In this document: in pieces, positions 1 to 8,889 of the stretch
How the letters are laid out: each line of letters begins with the position of its first letter
Position numbering within the stretch: the stretch's first letter is position 1
DNA from: Bacteroidales bacterium Bact_23
GTDB lineage: Bacteria > Bacteroidota > Bacteroidia > Bacteroidales > Lentimicrobiaceae
Assembly: GCA_001603685.1 (NCBI GenBank)
Contig: LUZO01000051.1
Location: forward strand, 1 to 36,809
Length of the DNA: 36,809 bases
Direction: 5' to 3'
Made by a program: the position numbers and the translations under genes
The notes under the pieces: model-generated
What the model saw: only the letters and a program-made list of their open reading frames with translations
Databases searched by the model: none
Told to the model about the DNA's origin: nothing

Positions 1-260
1 ACAAGATATCATAGAGAATTAAAAATAGTTACCGCAAGATATCCTTTAATGGTCATAACAATCAGCAATTGAAAAAAGCAATACAGGTTTTTATGGAATG
101 ATTTAGAATCAACTTTCAGGTATAACAGATTCCTTTCGTACGATTATCGAAGCCATAACAAAAAAATGTCTAAATTTAGCCGTTGAAATCGCATTGCCTC
201 TTTCGGATGTTTTACCGGTTGAGGCGTTTAATATGAACAGAAAAACAAAAACAATCGTAC
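1..260. other. Non-coding leader region upstream of fhs
   Basis: No convincing coding sequence is visible on either strand. The stretch is AT-rich and presumably holds the promoter and 5' leader of the formate-tetrahydrofolate ligase gene. The only promoter-like string is TAAATTTA at 171-178, one base off the Bacteroidota -7 consensus TAnnTTTG, with no TTG at a suitable upstream distance, so it is only a weak candidate. I see no riboswitch-like structure. Confidence 0.6.
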
Positions 261-1931
261 ATGAAAACAGACCTGGAAATTGCGAGAGAAGTGAAGATGA
301 AACATATCAGGGATATCGCTTCCACACTGGGAATTGAAGAGGACGACCTGATAACTTATGGCAAATACAAAGCCAAAATTCCATTGAGTTATCTGAATAC
401 GGAGAATATAAACAAAAACGCGCTGATTCTTGTATCAGCCACCTCTCCCACTCCTGCCGGTGAAGGAAAAACCACTGTCAGCATTGGTTTATCGCAGGCG
501 CTGAACAAAATTGGAAGAAAAACCACCGTTGTGCTGAGGGAACCTTCCCTTGGTCCTGTTTTTGGTATGAAGGGGGGCGCCACAGGCGGCGGACATTCGC
601 AGGTGCTGCCTATGGAAGACATTAACCTTCACTTTACCGGCGATTTTGCAGCCATTGAAAAGGCGCACAACCTGCTTGCAGCGCTTATCGACAACAACAT
701 CCAGAGCAAAAACCACAATCTGGGCATCGACCCGCGTACGGTTTACTGGAAAAGAGTAATGGATGTGAACGACCGTTCGCTCCGTAAAATCATTGTCGGG
801 CTTGGCGGCCGGACCTCAGGCGTACCCCGCGAAACCGGTTTCGACATTACCGCAGCCTCCGAAGTCATGGCAACCCTCTGCCTTTCCGACAACCTGGAGC
901 ATCTGAAGGAGAAGCTGGGCAATATTTTTGTCGGCTTCACCTACGACAGAAAACCGGTTTACGCCCGCGATCTGAAAGCCAACGGAGCCATGACACTGCT
1001 GCTGAAGGATGCAATTATGCCCAATCTTGTCCAGACTTCCGAAGGGACGCCGGCCATTATCCATGGCGGTCCGTTTGCCAATATTGCCCAGGGAACCAAC
1101 TCGGTGATTGCCACCCGCATGGGGCTTTCGCTCAGCGATTATGTAGTTACCGAAGCCGGTTTCGGTTTCGACCTCGGTGCAGAGAAGTTTTTCGACATCA
1201 AATGCCGCTATGCCGGCCTGTCGCCGAAGGTAGTGGTACTGGTAACCACCGTCAGGGCGCTGAAATACCATGGCGGAAAGCCTCTGAAAGAGATTAAGGA
1301 AGCCGATGCGGCTGCAGTAAAGAAAGGGCTGCCCAACCTTGAAAAGCACCTGGAAAACATCAAGCGTTTCGGCGTTTCGTGTGTGGTGGCCATCAATAAG
1401 TTTGCCGACGACACCGACCATGAGCTTCAGACCATCATCGACCGGTGCAGCGAAATCGGAGTAAAAGCAGTTGTTGCCGATGTATGGGGCAAAGGCGGCG
1501 AAGGCGCACTGGCACTTGCTGAAACTGTTGCCGCCATTGCCGCGAGCACTGAAAAACAGTGGCAGCCGCTCTACGAACTGGATTGGGACATCCCGAAGAA
1601 GATTGAAACCATCGCCACAAAGGTTTACGGCGCAAAAGCGATTGACTATTCGCTGAAAGCAAAGGACGACCTCAAAAAGATAGAAGATCTGGGCCTTTCG
1701 AAGTTGCCGGTCTGCATTGCCAAAACACAGAAATCGCTTTCGGACAACCCTGATCTGCTGGGACGCCCCAAAGACTTTGTCGTAACTGTTCGCGAAATTG
1801 AAATCGCAGCAGGTGCGGGCTTTGTCATCCCGATTACCGGCGAAATCATGCGAATGCCCGGATTACCGCCCATCCCCGCCGCTGAGAATATGGATATTGA
1901 CGCCAACGGAACCATTACCGGGCTGGCATAA
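261..1931 (+). CDS. fhs: Formate-tetrahydrofolate ligase (10-formyl-THF synthetase)
   Basis: Cytoplasmic enzyme that joins formate to tetrahydrofolate using ATP, giving 10-formyl-THF for purine and fMet synthesis. The 556 residues match the usual length of this family (about 555-560). The family P-loop is visible as TPAGEGKT at residues 64-71, followed by the conserved region EPSLGPVFGMKGGATGGGHS near residues 94-113 and a second conserved block with GGPFANIAQG near residue 270. The first ATG, at 261, gives the family N-terminus. The gene stands alone: a strong hairpin terminator begins 48 bases after the stop, and the next gene is convergent. The link to glyA, about 16 kb away, is metabolic only. 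Nothing looks truncated or unusual. Confidence 0.97.
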   Translation: MKTDLEIAREVKMKHIRDIASTLGIEEDDLITYGKYKAKIPLSYLNTENINKNALILVSATSPTPAGEGKTTVSIGLSQALNKIGRKTTVVLREPSLGPVFGMKGGATGGGHSQVLPMEDINLHFTGDFAAIEKAHNLLAALIDNNIQSKNHNLGIDPRTVYWKRVMDVNDRSLRKIIVGLGGRTSGVPRETGFDITAASEVMATLCLSDNLEHLKEKLGNIFVGFTYDRKPVYARDLKANGAMTLLLKDAIMPNLVQTSEGTPAIIHGGPFANIAQGTNSVIATRMGLSLSDYVVTEAGFGFDLGAEKFFDIKCRYAGLSPKVVVLVTTVRALKYHGGKPLKEIKEADAAAVKKGLPNLEKHLENIKRFGVSCVVAINKFADDTDHELQTIIDRCSEIGVKAVVADVWGKGGEGALALAETVAAIAASTEKQWQPLYELDWDIPKKIETIATKVYGAKAIDYSLKAKDDLKKIEDLGLSKLPVCIAKTQKSLSDNPDLLGRPKDFVVTVREIEIAAGAGFVIPITGEIMRMPGLPPIPAAENMDIDANGTITGLA

Positions 1932-1978
1932 CAACAAAACCGGAACAGGAGATTTTCCCGTCCGGTGTTAACTTCAAC

Positions 1979-2016
1979 AAAGAACCCGTTTCCGCGCAGG
2001 CAGAAATGGGTTCTTT
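1979..2016 (+). terminator. Intrinsic terminator of fhs
   Basis: A 14-bp stem (1979-1992 pairing with 2003-2016, one G-T wobble) around a 10-base loop lies 48 bases after the fhs stop. The right arm ends in GGGTTCTTT. The arm starts with AAAG, so the hairpin could also act on transcripts from the opposite strand. Confidence 0.8.
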
Positions 2017-2064
2017 CATATCATCAGTTCAGGAAGTACGCTTTAAACCGGAGGCACCATACCG

Positions 2065-2107
2065 ATTGTAATTTACAAAACAGCCTGGACTATTTTGTAA
2101 ATACAAT
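2065..2107 (-). terminator. AT-rich hairpin just after the MoxR gene, probable operon end
   Basis: A 15-bp inverted repeat with one bulged A (2065-2080 against 2093-2107, 12-base loop) starts six bases past the MoxR stop codon. The stem is mostly A-T and has no long U tract after it on the minus strand, so it may protect the 3' end or terminate inefficiently rather than act as a classical terminator. It separates convergent moxR and fhs. Confidence 0.55.
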
Positions 2108-2112
2108 TCGTA

Positions 2113-3081
2113 TTATTTCAGCAGCTCTTCAACAATCTGTTTCACGCCGATTCCTTCGGCTTCGGCTTTATAGTTCCTCACAATGCGGTGGCGGAGTATG
2201 CTGGTGGCAACCGCCTGTACATCTGAAATATCCGGTGAGTATTTGCCGTTGATGGCGGCATGCGCCTTTGCTCCGAGAATCAGGTACTGCGAGGCGCGCG
2301 GGCCGGCCCCCCAGGTAAGGTAGAGGTTTGTCCACGGATGTGCAAGTTCGGTTCCCGGACGGGTTTTCGATGCCAGTTTTACGGCATACTCATATACATT
2401 ATCGGCAACCGGAATGCGGCGGATAAGGTTCTGGAAGTAAATAATCTCCTCGCCGGTTAGCACCACCGATGGCTCGGTAGTCTGCCCTGAAGTAGTATTT
2501 TTTACAACATTTATTTCCTGGCTGAATGTAGGATAATCCAGCCAGATATTCAGCATAAAGCGGTCGAGCTGGGCTTCGGGCAGTGGGTAGGTTCCCTCCT
2601 GCTCTATCGGGTTCTGCGTTGCCAGCACAAAAAAAGGCTCCGACAGCTTATGGCTTTCGCCGGCCACCGTAACGGCTTTCTCCTGCATGGCTTCGAGCAT
2701 CGCCGACTGGGTTTTGGGCGGAGTTCTGTTTATCTCATCAGCCAGAATAATGTTTGCAAAAACGGGCCCTTTTACAAACCTGAAACGACGGTTTTCATCC
2801 AGAATCTCAGTTCCCAGAATATCCGAAGGCATCAGGTCGGGGGTAAACTGAATGCGGCTGTAGGTAAGTCCGAGCGAACGGGCAATGGTATTCACCAGCA
2901 GGGTTTTGGCAAGGCCGGGAACCCCAACCAGCAAGGCATGCCCCTTACTGAAGATGCAGATAAGCACATCCCTTACCACATCTTCCTGTCCAACAATAAC
3001 TTTCCCGATTTCGGCAGTCAGCAGCCGGTATTTTTCAACAAAAGCATCTACCGCTTCAACATCACTTTTATAGGGTGTCAT
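2113..3081 (-). CDS. MoxR-family AAA+ ATPase
   Basis: MoxR AAA+ ATPases are chaperone-like proteins, usually partnered with VWA-domain proteins, that help mature or insert cofactors and assemble envelope complexes. Taking the ATG at 3081 (322 aa), Walker A is GVPGLAKT at residues 53-60 and Walker B is IILADE at about 111-116, followed by the MoxR-typical NRTPPKTQSAMLEAM. The length is normal. An in-frame TTG at 3090 would add three residues (MID); the ATG is preferred. It lies 27 bases after the SurA-like gene and is probably the last gene of the guaB-PPIase operon. The DUF58 and VWA genes that often follow moxR are absent, because the next gene is convergent fhs. Its substrate is unknown; a role with the PPIases is inferred from position only. 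Confidence 0.92.
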   Translation of the reverse strand: MTPYKSDVEAVDAFVEKYRLLTAEIGKVIVGQEDVVRDVLICIFSKGHALLVGVPGLAKTLLVNTIARSLGLTYSRIQFTPDLMPSDILGTEILDENRRFRFVKGPVFANIILADEINRTPPKTQSAMLEAMQEKAVTVAGESHKLSEPFFVLATQNPIEQEGTYPLPEAQLDRFMLNIWLDYPTFSQEINVVKNTTSGQTTEPSVVLTGEEIIYFQNLIRRIPVADNVYEYAVKLASKTRPGTELAHPWTNLYLTWGAGPRASQYLILGAKAHAAINGKYSPDISDVQAVATSILRHRIVRNYKAEAEGIGVKQIVEELLK

Positions 3082-3108
3082 ATCAATCAATCTTTTTTAT
3101 GGAATTGT

Positions 3109-4461
3109 TTATCTGAGTCTCCAGTTGTGTTCAAAATGGCAATCTTCATAAGCTTCATTTATTCTGAAATAAGTTTTCCCTATTTTTTCGCCTATCCATT
3201 TATTAATTGCGTCATTCTGTTTTTTATTCAAAGCCCATTCCTGAATGGTGCTGTAGTCATCCCTGAGGTTTGCCCTGTGCGGCTCGGTGCGGGTCTTCAG
3301 GTAGTAAATGTTCAGTGTTTGTTTTGCATCCTGATCCATAATGGCCATAGGCTTTGAAATGTCGCCCACATTCATTTTGTCGATGGCAAAGAATATTTTC
3401 GGATCGAAATGCTTGGCCAGAAACCGGGTATTTCCGGTCATTTCATTTACCATGAGGCCGCCGTTTATCTTACCGGGATCATCTGAAAATTTCAGTGCAG
3501 CATCTTCAAAGGTCATCTCCTTATTCCGGATCAATCCGGCGATGCTGTCGAGCAGGCGCGAAGATTTTGTAAGATCGGCATCCGATATTTTCGGCATCAG
3601 CAGAATATGGCGGGTATTGATCATTTCGCCTCTACGCTCTATCAACTGAATGATGTGGTATCCGGCTTTAGATTTGATGACATCAGAAATCTCACCTTTT
3701 TTCAGGTTGAAAGCGGCTGCTTCGTATTCGGGATAAAGCTGTCCGCGTCCCACAAAGCCAATTTCACCACCTTTTCTGGCTGAGCCGGGGTCTTCGGAGT
3801 AGAGGGCTGCCAATGCAGCAAAATTTTCTCCTTTCAGCAAGCGTTCGCGCAATCCACGAAGGCGCTCGCGGGTGGCATCCATCTCCTCCTTGCTGATTGA
3901 CGGCTCCTTCATAATCCGCCCCACTTCGTACTCCATTTCAATAACCGGAATGCTATCCTTGGGCATTTTATTGAAGAAATTCCGCACCTCCGAGGGGGTA
4001 ACCTTAATATCTTTTACCAGTTTCTGCTGAACCTTATCAACCATCAATTGCTCTTTTACCAGGCTTCTGAATTCTTCCCTGATCTGAATGAGTGGCTTTT
4101 TGTAGAATTGCTCCAGCTTCTCCTGCGATCCGAACTGCTGAATGTAGTATCTGAAACGGGCATCCATCGTCTGTTCGATTTCGTCATCCGATACTTCAAT
4201 GCTATCGAGTTCAGCCTGATTCAGTAACAGTTTCTGAAACAACAGCTCTTCCAGAATGGCGCAGCGCGTAGCTTTGGCATCTTTGATGGCACCTTGCAAA
4301 CGATGCTGAACATACTGGGTTTCGATGTCGGACTGCAGGATAAAATTGGCTCCCACCACCGCCACCACTTCATCAATAATCTGTTCCTGCGACCGGCCCT
4401 GTTTGGTAAAAACCAAAGCCATCAGCGCAATCAGCAGTACAGTAGTTCCTTTTATTTTCAT
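3109..4461 (-). CDS. SurA-like periplasmic peptidyl-prolyl isomerase/chaperone
   Basis: Periplasmic chaperone of the SurA type, expected to escort outer-membrane proteins to the BAM complex. The 450-residue protein begins with a signal peptide (MKIKG, then a hydrophobic run to about residue 24). A SurA N-terminal helical domain with the motif VVAVVGANFILQSDIE (about 32-47) follows, then two parvulin-type rotamase domains. The first (about 170-280) has the typical GGEIGFVGRGQ and GYHIIQL strings. The second (about 283-390, starting NTRHILL) is more divergent but keeps SDDPGKINGG. The C-terminus is helical. The size is close to E. coli SurA (428 aa). It sits 25 bases after the lipoprotein PPIase gene and 27 before moxR. 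The symbol surA is withheld because two further PPIase genes share the locus. Confidence 0.9.
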   Translation of the reverse strand: MKIKGTTVLLIALMALVFTKQGRSQEQIIDEVVAVVGANFILQSDIETQYVQHRLQGAIKDAKATRCAILEELLFQKLLLNQAELDSIEVSDDEIEQTMDARFRYYIQQFGSQEKLEQFYKKPLIQIREEFRSLVKEQLMVDKVQQKLVKDIKVTPSEVRNFFNKMPKDSIPVIEMEYEVGRIMKEPSISKEEMDATRERLRGLRERLLKGENFAALAALYSEDPGSARKGGEIGFVGRGQLYPEYEAAAFNLKKGEISDVIKSKAGYHIIQLIERRGEMINTRHILLMPKISDADLTKSSRLLDSIAGLIRNKEMTFEDAALKFSDDPGKINGGLMVNEMTGNTRFLAKHFDPKIFFAIDKMNVGDISKPMAIMDQDAKQTLNIYYLKTRTEPHRANLRDDYSTIQEWALNKKQNDAINKWIGEKIGKTYFRINEAYEDCHFEHNWRLR

Positions 4462-4486
4462 TTATCGAAAAGTTATTTCCTTGATA

Positions 4487-5344
4487 TCAGAATATTTCAA
4501 ATTCGTTGTTCTTCAGTGCTTCCTGAAACACTTCCTGTTGCATGCGGTTTATCAGCTCCTGTTTTCGCCTGTTCAGAATCATATTTCTGATGTTCCTTAT
4601 TTCAAGGCTGAGCGGCGAAGTGCTCTCCCTGATTTTGTAATCGTTGAAGCGGATATAGTAAACAAAGAGCGAGTCGCCGGCTTCGTGATAGTTCCTGTTT
4701 CTCAGAAAGTTCTCCTGATCATAAATCTGTATCGGAAGTTCACGCATCAGATCGCCGAAAGGGAGCCACTTTTCATCGTCGGGCCTGCACGAGATGGTTG
4801 ATTTATCGCACAGGTCAATCAGTTTCTCCCTGTCGTCGGGTTTTGATGAAAGCAGATATTGCTTTGCCTTTTTTGCCTGAGGCGTATTCTGTTGCCCTAA
4901 TGGAACTTTAACATAGCTGACCCTTACAATATTTTCGCGCAGGCGGAAATTTTCTTCGTTTTCGTTGTAAAACGCCTCAATTTCCTTTTCGGTAATAACG
5001 GTATCGAGCCGCTGCCTGATTAGTTCGCTTTCGTATTCGAAGATTATCAGCGAGTTTTTATAGTTTTCGAGTTCTTTCGTGAAGTCCTTTCTCTCTTTGG
5101 GCAGGTTACTTTCGGCATGGTTCAGCAAAACCTGATTTCTAATCCAGTTATCGATGTACTGACGCGCAATTTCAAGGCTGTCGGCAGCCGGAAGCCCGGC
5201 CGGAATAGCCTCTTCCAGCTCTGTGCGGTAAAGGTATTTTCCGTAAGCTTCGGCAACAGCATCACCTTCGGGCATATTCCCCGGGAAATTACATGCCGGA
5301 ATAAAAATAACCGGAATTAGCAAAGCCCAAAGCCATCGCATCAT
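4487..5344 (-). CDS. SurA/PPIase-like lipoprotein without a recognisable parvulin core
   Basis: A 285-residue protein between two PPIase genes. It starts with a lipoprotein signal: a hydrophobic stretch and a lipobox-like IPAC with Cys18 as the predicted lipidated residue. The helical part (about 30-135) resembles the N-terminal region of SurA/PpiD proteins. The middle (about 140-230) sits where a parvulin domain would be, but I cannot find the canonical parvulin strings (HIL near the start, GG-LG, GYH-I). Catalytic isomerase activity is therefore doubtful, and a chaperone or holdase role is more likely. The C-terminus is a long charged helix. The gene starts seven bases after the upstream PPIase gene, so co-transcription is very likely. 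A second ATG at 5341 is equally possible as the start. Confidence 0.75.
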   Translation of the reverse strand: MMRWLWALLIPVIFIPACNFPGNMPEGDAVAEAYGKYLYRTELEEAIPAGLPAADSLEIARQYIDNWIRNQVLLNHAESNLPKERKDFTKELENYKNSLIIFEYESELIRQRLDTVITEKEIEAFYNENEENFRLRENIVRVSYVKVPLGQQNTPQAKKAKQYLLSSKPDDREKLIDLCDKSTISCRPDDEKWLPFGDLMRELPIQIYDQENFLRNRNYHEAGDSLFVYYIRFNDYKIRESTSPLSLEIRNIRNMILNRRKQELINRMQQEVFQEALKNNEFEIF

Positions 5345-5351
5345 CAGGCTG

Positions 5352-7340
5352 TTACTTTATTGATGACAACACTGCTTCATTTACCTTAAACGGATATTTA
5401 GCCCTCAGCTCCTTAATCCACTCCTGTTCAAGGTAATTCTGGTAATCGGCAGTAATCAGCCCCCTGGCTTCATCCAGCTTCTTTGGCTCCGGAGCAACAA
5501 TTGAATGTATATATATAAGGTATGCCTTCCCGTTATCGATGATTTCGGGAACCAGACCCGGCTTCCAGGCAATGCTGTCGATCATTTCATTGTCGCCTTT
5601 CTGATATTTTCTCCGGTCGATTGTAAGCAAGGTGGCACTGTCGCTGTTAAACTGAGCCAGTATTTCAGGTGCGGTCAGCTCTTTCTTTATGGCTTTTCTC
5701 AATTCAGCGAGTTTCTTATCATCTGTAGATGAATAGGTATATACCGTTGCATCAATGCGCTGATCCCACATGTATTTGTTCTTGTTTTTCTTATAAAAGT
5801 CTTCCAGGCCGGCGGTATCCTTTACGGCTTTCGACCATATTTTCCGATCGGTAAGTTCGAATAGGAGAATTCCGTCGTGATACTCCTTTACCAGCATCTT
5901 AAAGTCAGGGTATTTTGACTCAAGCTGTGAATCTTCATAGTTCAGCAGGGTTTCATTCACAAAACCGGCATACATTCCGTTCACATACGCTCTGATATCC
6001 TCTTTGTTGCGTTTACGCTGGTTTTTGGCAAGCCATGCTGCAAAATCCTGCTGCGAAATGCCTTTACGGCCGATGGTAAAGAGATTTTTCTTTAATCCGG
6101 CAGCCTCTTTAGCCGACCATTTCCCGCTGAAGATGCTGTCGGTAACGACTTTATAGAAATCGTCCCTTGCCTTCAGGTTCTCGGTGAATTTATACTCTCG
6201 TTTAATTCGGCTGAGCAGAGCTTCTTCGCTTCTTTTGGCTCTGTCGCTGCGGGTAAGGCTCTGCTTCATATCGTTGAGGTTATCCTGGTAGGTTCCTATC
6301 GGCTTACGGTCGAGCAGTTTCACGATATGCCATCCGAATGGCGTGATAAAAGGCTTTGCCACTTCATTCAGTTCCTTAATCTTTGTAATTTCACTGATAA
6401 ATTCAGGAATCATCTTGTTTGCACCAAACCAGGGCAACACACCGCCTTTAGTAGCGGTAGAGCGGTCGTCGGAGAACTGATCGGCGAGCCTTCCGAAGTC
6501 TTCACCGGCCAAAATCCGCTGATAGATTTCATTTGCCTTCTGCTCCATTTTCGCACTGTCCTCGGCGGTAGCATTTGCCGGCAGACGCATCATTATGTGC
6601 GCCACCTGCACGCGGCCGAGGGCGGGTTTGCGATCGGTAACCTTTATCAGGTGGTATCCAAAATCGCTGCGGACGGGCATCGATACTTCACCAACAGGTG
6701 TGTTGTAGGCACCATTCTCGAAAGGATAGACCATATCGAATACGGTGAAATAGCCCAGATCGCCGCGATTTCCCTTAATGGTTCTGCCTTCCAGCTGCCT
6801 GTCGCGGGCCGACAAATCGTCAGATGACTCCATGGCTATTTTGCCAAAATCTTCCCCTTTCAGAATCCGTTTGCGCAATGCCATAACTTTTTTATAGGCA
6901 GCAAGTGAGTCGGCGGGCGAAGCGTTCCGGTCAACCCTGATAAGTATGTGGCTGGCGCGAATATCGGTTTTCTTCCGGTCGTAGGCCTCCTGCAGCATTG
7001 ATTTATTCATCTCCTCATCAATCAGATAAGGCTGGGCAAGTTGTTTACGGTATCCGGCAAGTTCATCCCTGAAAGTGCGTGCAGTATCAAGTCCAAGTAC
7101 CTGAGCTTCGTGCACTTTAAGCCTGAAGTTGATAAACAACTCCATATATTCTTCCAGTGATTTACGGTCAAGCACTTCGCTGTTGACATTGTTTTTCATA
7201 TAAACATTCAGAAATTCCGATTTTGTGATCTCCTCTCCGGCAACACTCAGGATAACAGGGTCTTTATCCTGGGCAAACGCCGGCGATACAGATAACACCA
7301 TGAAAATCAACGCAAACAGTCCAAACAGAGTTTTCTTCAT
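5352..7340 (-). CDS. Periplasmic peptidyl-prolyl isomerase with two parvulin domains
   Basis: A 662-residue exported PPIase. The signal peptide covers about residues 1-23, ending in AFA before QDKD. A SurA-like helical segment (about 30-125) is followed by two consecutive parvulin domains. The first (about 133-240) runs from ASHILIRV to GYHLIKVTDRKP and contains GDLGYF. The second (about 243-352) runs from VAHIMMRL to GWHIVKLLDRKP and contains GGVLPWFG. The remaining ~300 residues are a family-specific helical region without a known active site, ending near a conserved helix (DYQNYLEQEWIKELR). The architecture suggests a general outer-membrane or secreted protein chaperone, plausibly also serving T9SS cargo, which is inference. 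It is 79 bases downstream of guaB and seven bases before the lipoprotein gene. Confidence 0.9.
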   Translation of the reverse strand: MKKTLFGLFALIFMVLSVSPAFAQDKDPVILSVAGEEITKSEFLNVYMKNNVNSEVLDRKSLEEYMELFINFRLKVHEAQVLGLDTARTFRDELAGYRKQLAQPYLIDEEMNKSMLQEAYDRKKTDIRASHILIRVDRNASPADSLAAYKKVMALRKRILKGEDFGKIAMESSDDLSARDRQLEGRTIKGNRGDLGYFTVFDMVYPFENGAYNTPVGEVSMPVRSDFGYHLIKVTDRKPALGRVQVAHIMMRLPANATAEDSAKMEQKANEIYQRILAGEDFGRLADQFSDDRSTATKGGVLPWFGANKMIPEFISEITKIKELNEVAKPFITPFGWHIVKLLDRKPIGTYQDNLNDMKQSLTRSDRAKRSEEALLSRIKREYKFTENLKARDDFYKVVTDSIFSGKWSAKEAAGLKKNLFTIGRKGISQQDFAAWLAKNQRKRNKEDIRAYVNGMYAGFVNETLLNYEDSQLESKYPDFKMLVKEYHDGILLFELTDRKIWSKAVKDTAGLEDFYKKNKNKYMWDQRIDATVYTYSSTDDKKLAELRKAIKKELTAPEILAQFNSDSATLLTIDRRKYQKGDNEMIDSIAWKPGLVPEIIDNGKAYLIYIHSIVAPEPKKLDEARGLITADYQNYLEQEWIKELRAKYPFKVNEAVLSSIK

Positions 7341-7419
7341 TTTTATTCGATATTTTAATTCTTGTGTTTACTTTTTCAATGATTTCAGTTCAAAATCAAT
7401 TCCTCAGGAATACCCGTGC

Positions 7420-8889
7420 TTACCGGCTGTAATTTGGCGCTTCACGGGTAATGGTAATGTCGTGCGGATGGCTTTCGGCGACTCCCGCTGCAGTAATCTT
7501 AACAAACCTTGCATTCTGAAGTTCGCTGATATTCCTGGATCCGGTATATCCCATTCCGGAGCGCAGTCCGCCCACCAGTTGATGAATCACTTCTGACAGG
7601 GTTCCTTTATAGGGAACGCGTCCGACGATTCCTTCGGGCACCAGCTTTTTGATGTCGTCCTCGGCATCCTGGAAATAGCGGTCCTTCGATCCTTTCTGCA
7701 TTGCCTCAATCGAACCCATTCCCCGGTAAGCCTTGTATTTTCGGCCTTCGTAAATAATGGTTTCGCCGGGTGATTCCTCAACGCCTGCAAACAATCCGCC
7801 GGCCATAATTGAATGGGCTCCGGCAGCAATGGCCTTGGCAATATCGCCGGTATAGCGGATACCTCCGTCAGCGATGACGGGTATTCCGCTTCCCTTCAGT
7901 TCCGATGCCACCTGATGAATTGCCGAAAGCTGGGGCATTCCGATACCTGCAATGATGCGGGTTGTACAGATGGATCCGGGTCCAATGCCTACCTTTATAC
8001 CGTCAATATCAAGTTTGAGGAAATCGCGGGCTGCTTCGCCGGTTCCCACATTGCCCACAACAAGGTCAATTTCAGGAAAATGTCTTTTGAACAGCCTTGC
8101 AGCATCCATCACTCCTTTTGAGTGGCCGTGGGCGGTATCAATAACCACTGCATCAACGCCGTTATCAACCAGCATCTGAACCCTTTCGATCATATCGCCG
8201 GTAACACCAACGGCGGCAGCAACCCTCAGCCGGCCGCGCGAATCCTTGCAGGCATTCGGGCGGGCTTTTATCTTGATGATATCCTTGTAGGTAATCAGTC
8301 CGATTAGTTTATAATCCTTGTCAACCACCGGCAGCTTCTCGATTTTATACTCCTGAAGGATGTCGGCTGCTTTCTCGAAATCGGTAAATTCAGTGGTAGT
8401 AATCAGGTTTTCGCTGGTCATCACTTCCGAAACCGGCCGCCGCGGGTTGCGTTCAAAGCGCAGGTCGCGGTTGGTGATAATCCCGGCAAGCACTCCCGAA
8501 CTTCTCACAACCGGGATTCCGCCTATCTTGAATTCCTTCATAATAGCCAGGGCATCAGCCACCAAAGCGCCTTCAGGAAGGGTAACAGGATCCAGAATCA
8601 TTCCGTTTTCGGCACGCTTTACTTTGCGCACCTCGTTGGACTGATCTTCAATTGTCATATTCTTGTGAAGCACCCCTATTCCGCCTTCCTGTGCAATGGC
8701 TATCGCCATAGTAGCATCAGTTACGGTATCCATAGCGGCCGTGACAATGGGAATGTTTATCCTGATATTTCTGGAAAAAAGGGTGGATGTATCCACTTCG
8801 CGCGGCAAAACCTCTGAATAAGCGGGCAACAGCAGCACATCATCATAGGTCAATCCCTCGCCTGAAAACTTTTCACTGAACGCTGACAT
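7420..8889 (-). CDS. guaB: Inosine-5'-monophosphate dehydrogenase
   Basis: NAD-dependent oxidation of IMP to XMP, the committed step of GMP synthesis, in the cytoplasm. The 489 residues match the bacterial family. The N-terminus has the LTYDDVLLLP signature (13-22). Two CBS domains occupy about residues 95-207 and probably sense adenine/guanine nucleotides. The catalytic loop GPGSICTTR places the nucleophile at Cys308, and the phosphate-binding segment DGGIRYTGD follows. The flap region EGIVGRVPYKG is intact. It has its own -7 element (TAACTTTG) about 20 bases upstream and probably leads the downstream PPIase-MoxR genes. As I recall, guaB next to PPIase genes also occurs in Bacteroides. Confidence 0.98.
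   Translation of the reverse strand: MSAFSEKFSGEGLTYDDVLLLPAYSEVLPREVDTSTLFSRNIRINIPIVTAAMDTVTDATMAIAIAQEGGIGVLHKNMTIEDQSNEVRKVKRAENGMILDPVTLPEGALVADALAIMKEFKIGGIPVVRSSGVLAGIITNRDLRFERNPRRPVSEVMTSENLITTTEFTDFEKAADILQEYKIEKLPVVDKDYKLIGLITYKDIIKIKARPNACKDSRGRLRVAAAVGVTGDMIERVQMLVDNGVDAVVIDTAHGHSKGVMDAARLFKRHFPEIDLVVGNVGTGEAARDFLKLDIDGIKVGIGPGSICTTRIIAGIGMPQLSAIHQVASELKGSGIPVIADGGIRYTGDIAKAIAAGAHSIMAGGLFAGVEESPGETIIYEGRKYKAYRGMGSIEAMQKGSKDRYFQDAEDDIKKLVPEGIVGRVPYKGTLSEVIHQLVGGLRSGMGYTGSRNISELQNARFVKITAAGVAESHPHDITITREAPNYSR

Noticed and set aside
171..178. TAAATTTA as fhs promoter element (a similar string lies at 9183-9190 before the S9 peptidase)
   Set aside because: Both lack the final G and a properly spaced TTG, so they are not annotated as promoters.
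816..1421. 201-codon antisense frame inside fhs
   Set aside because: It lies wholly within a strongly conserved gene and has no family features.
2650..3357. 235-codon plus-strand frame across the moxR/surA junction
   Set aside because: It spans two well-supported minus-strand genes, and its composition is irregular with no motif.
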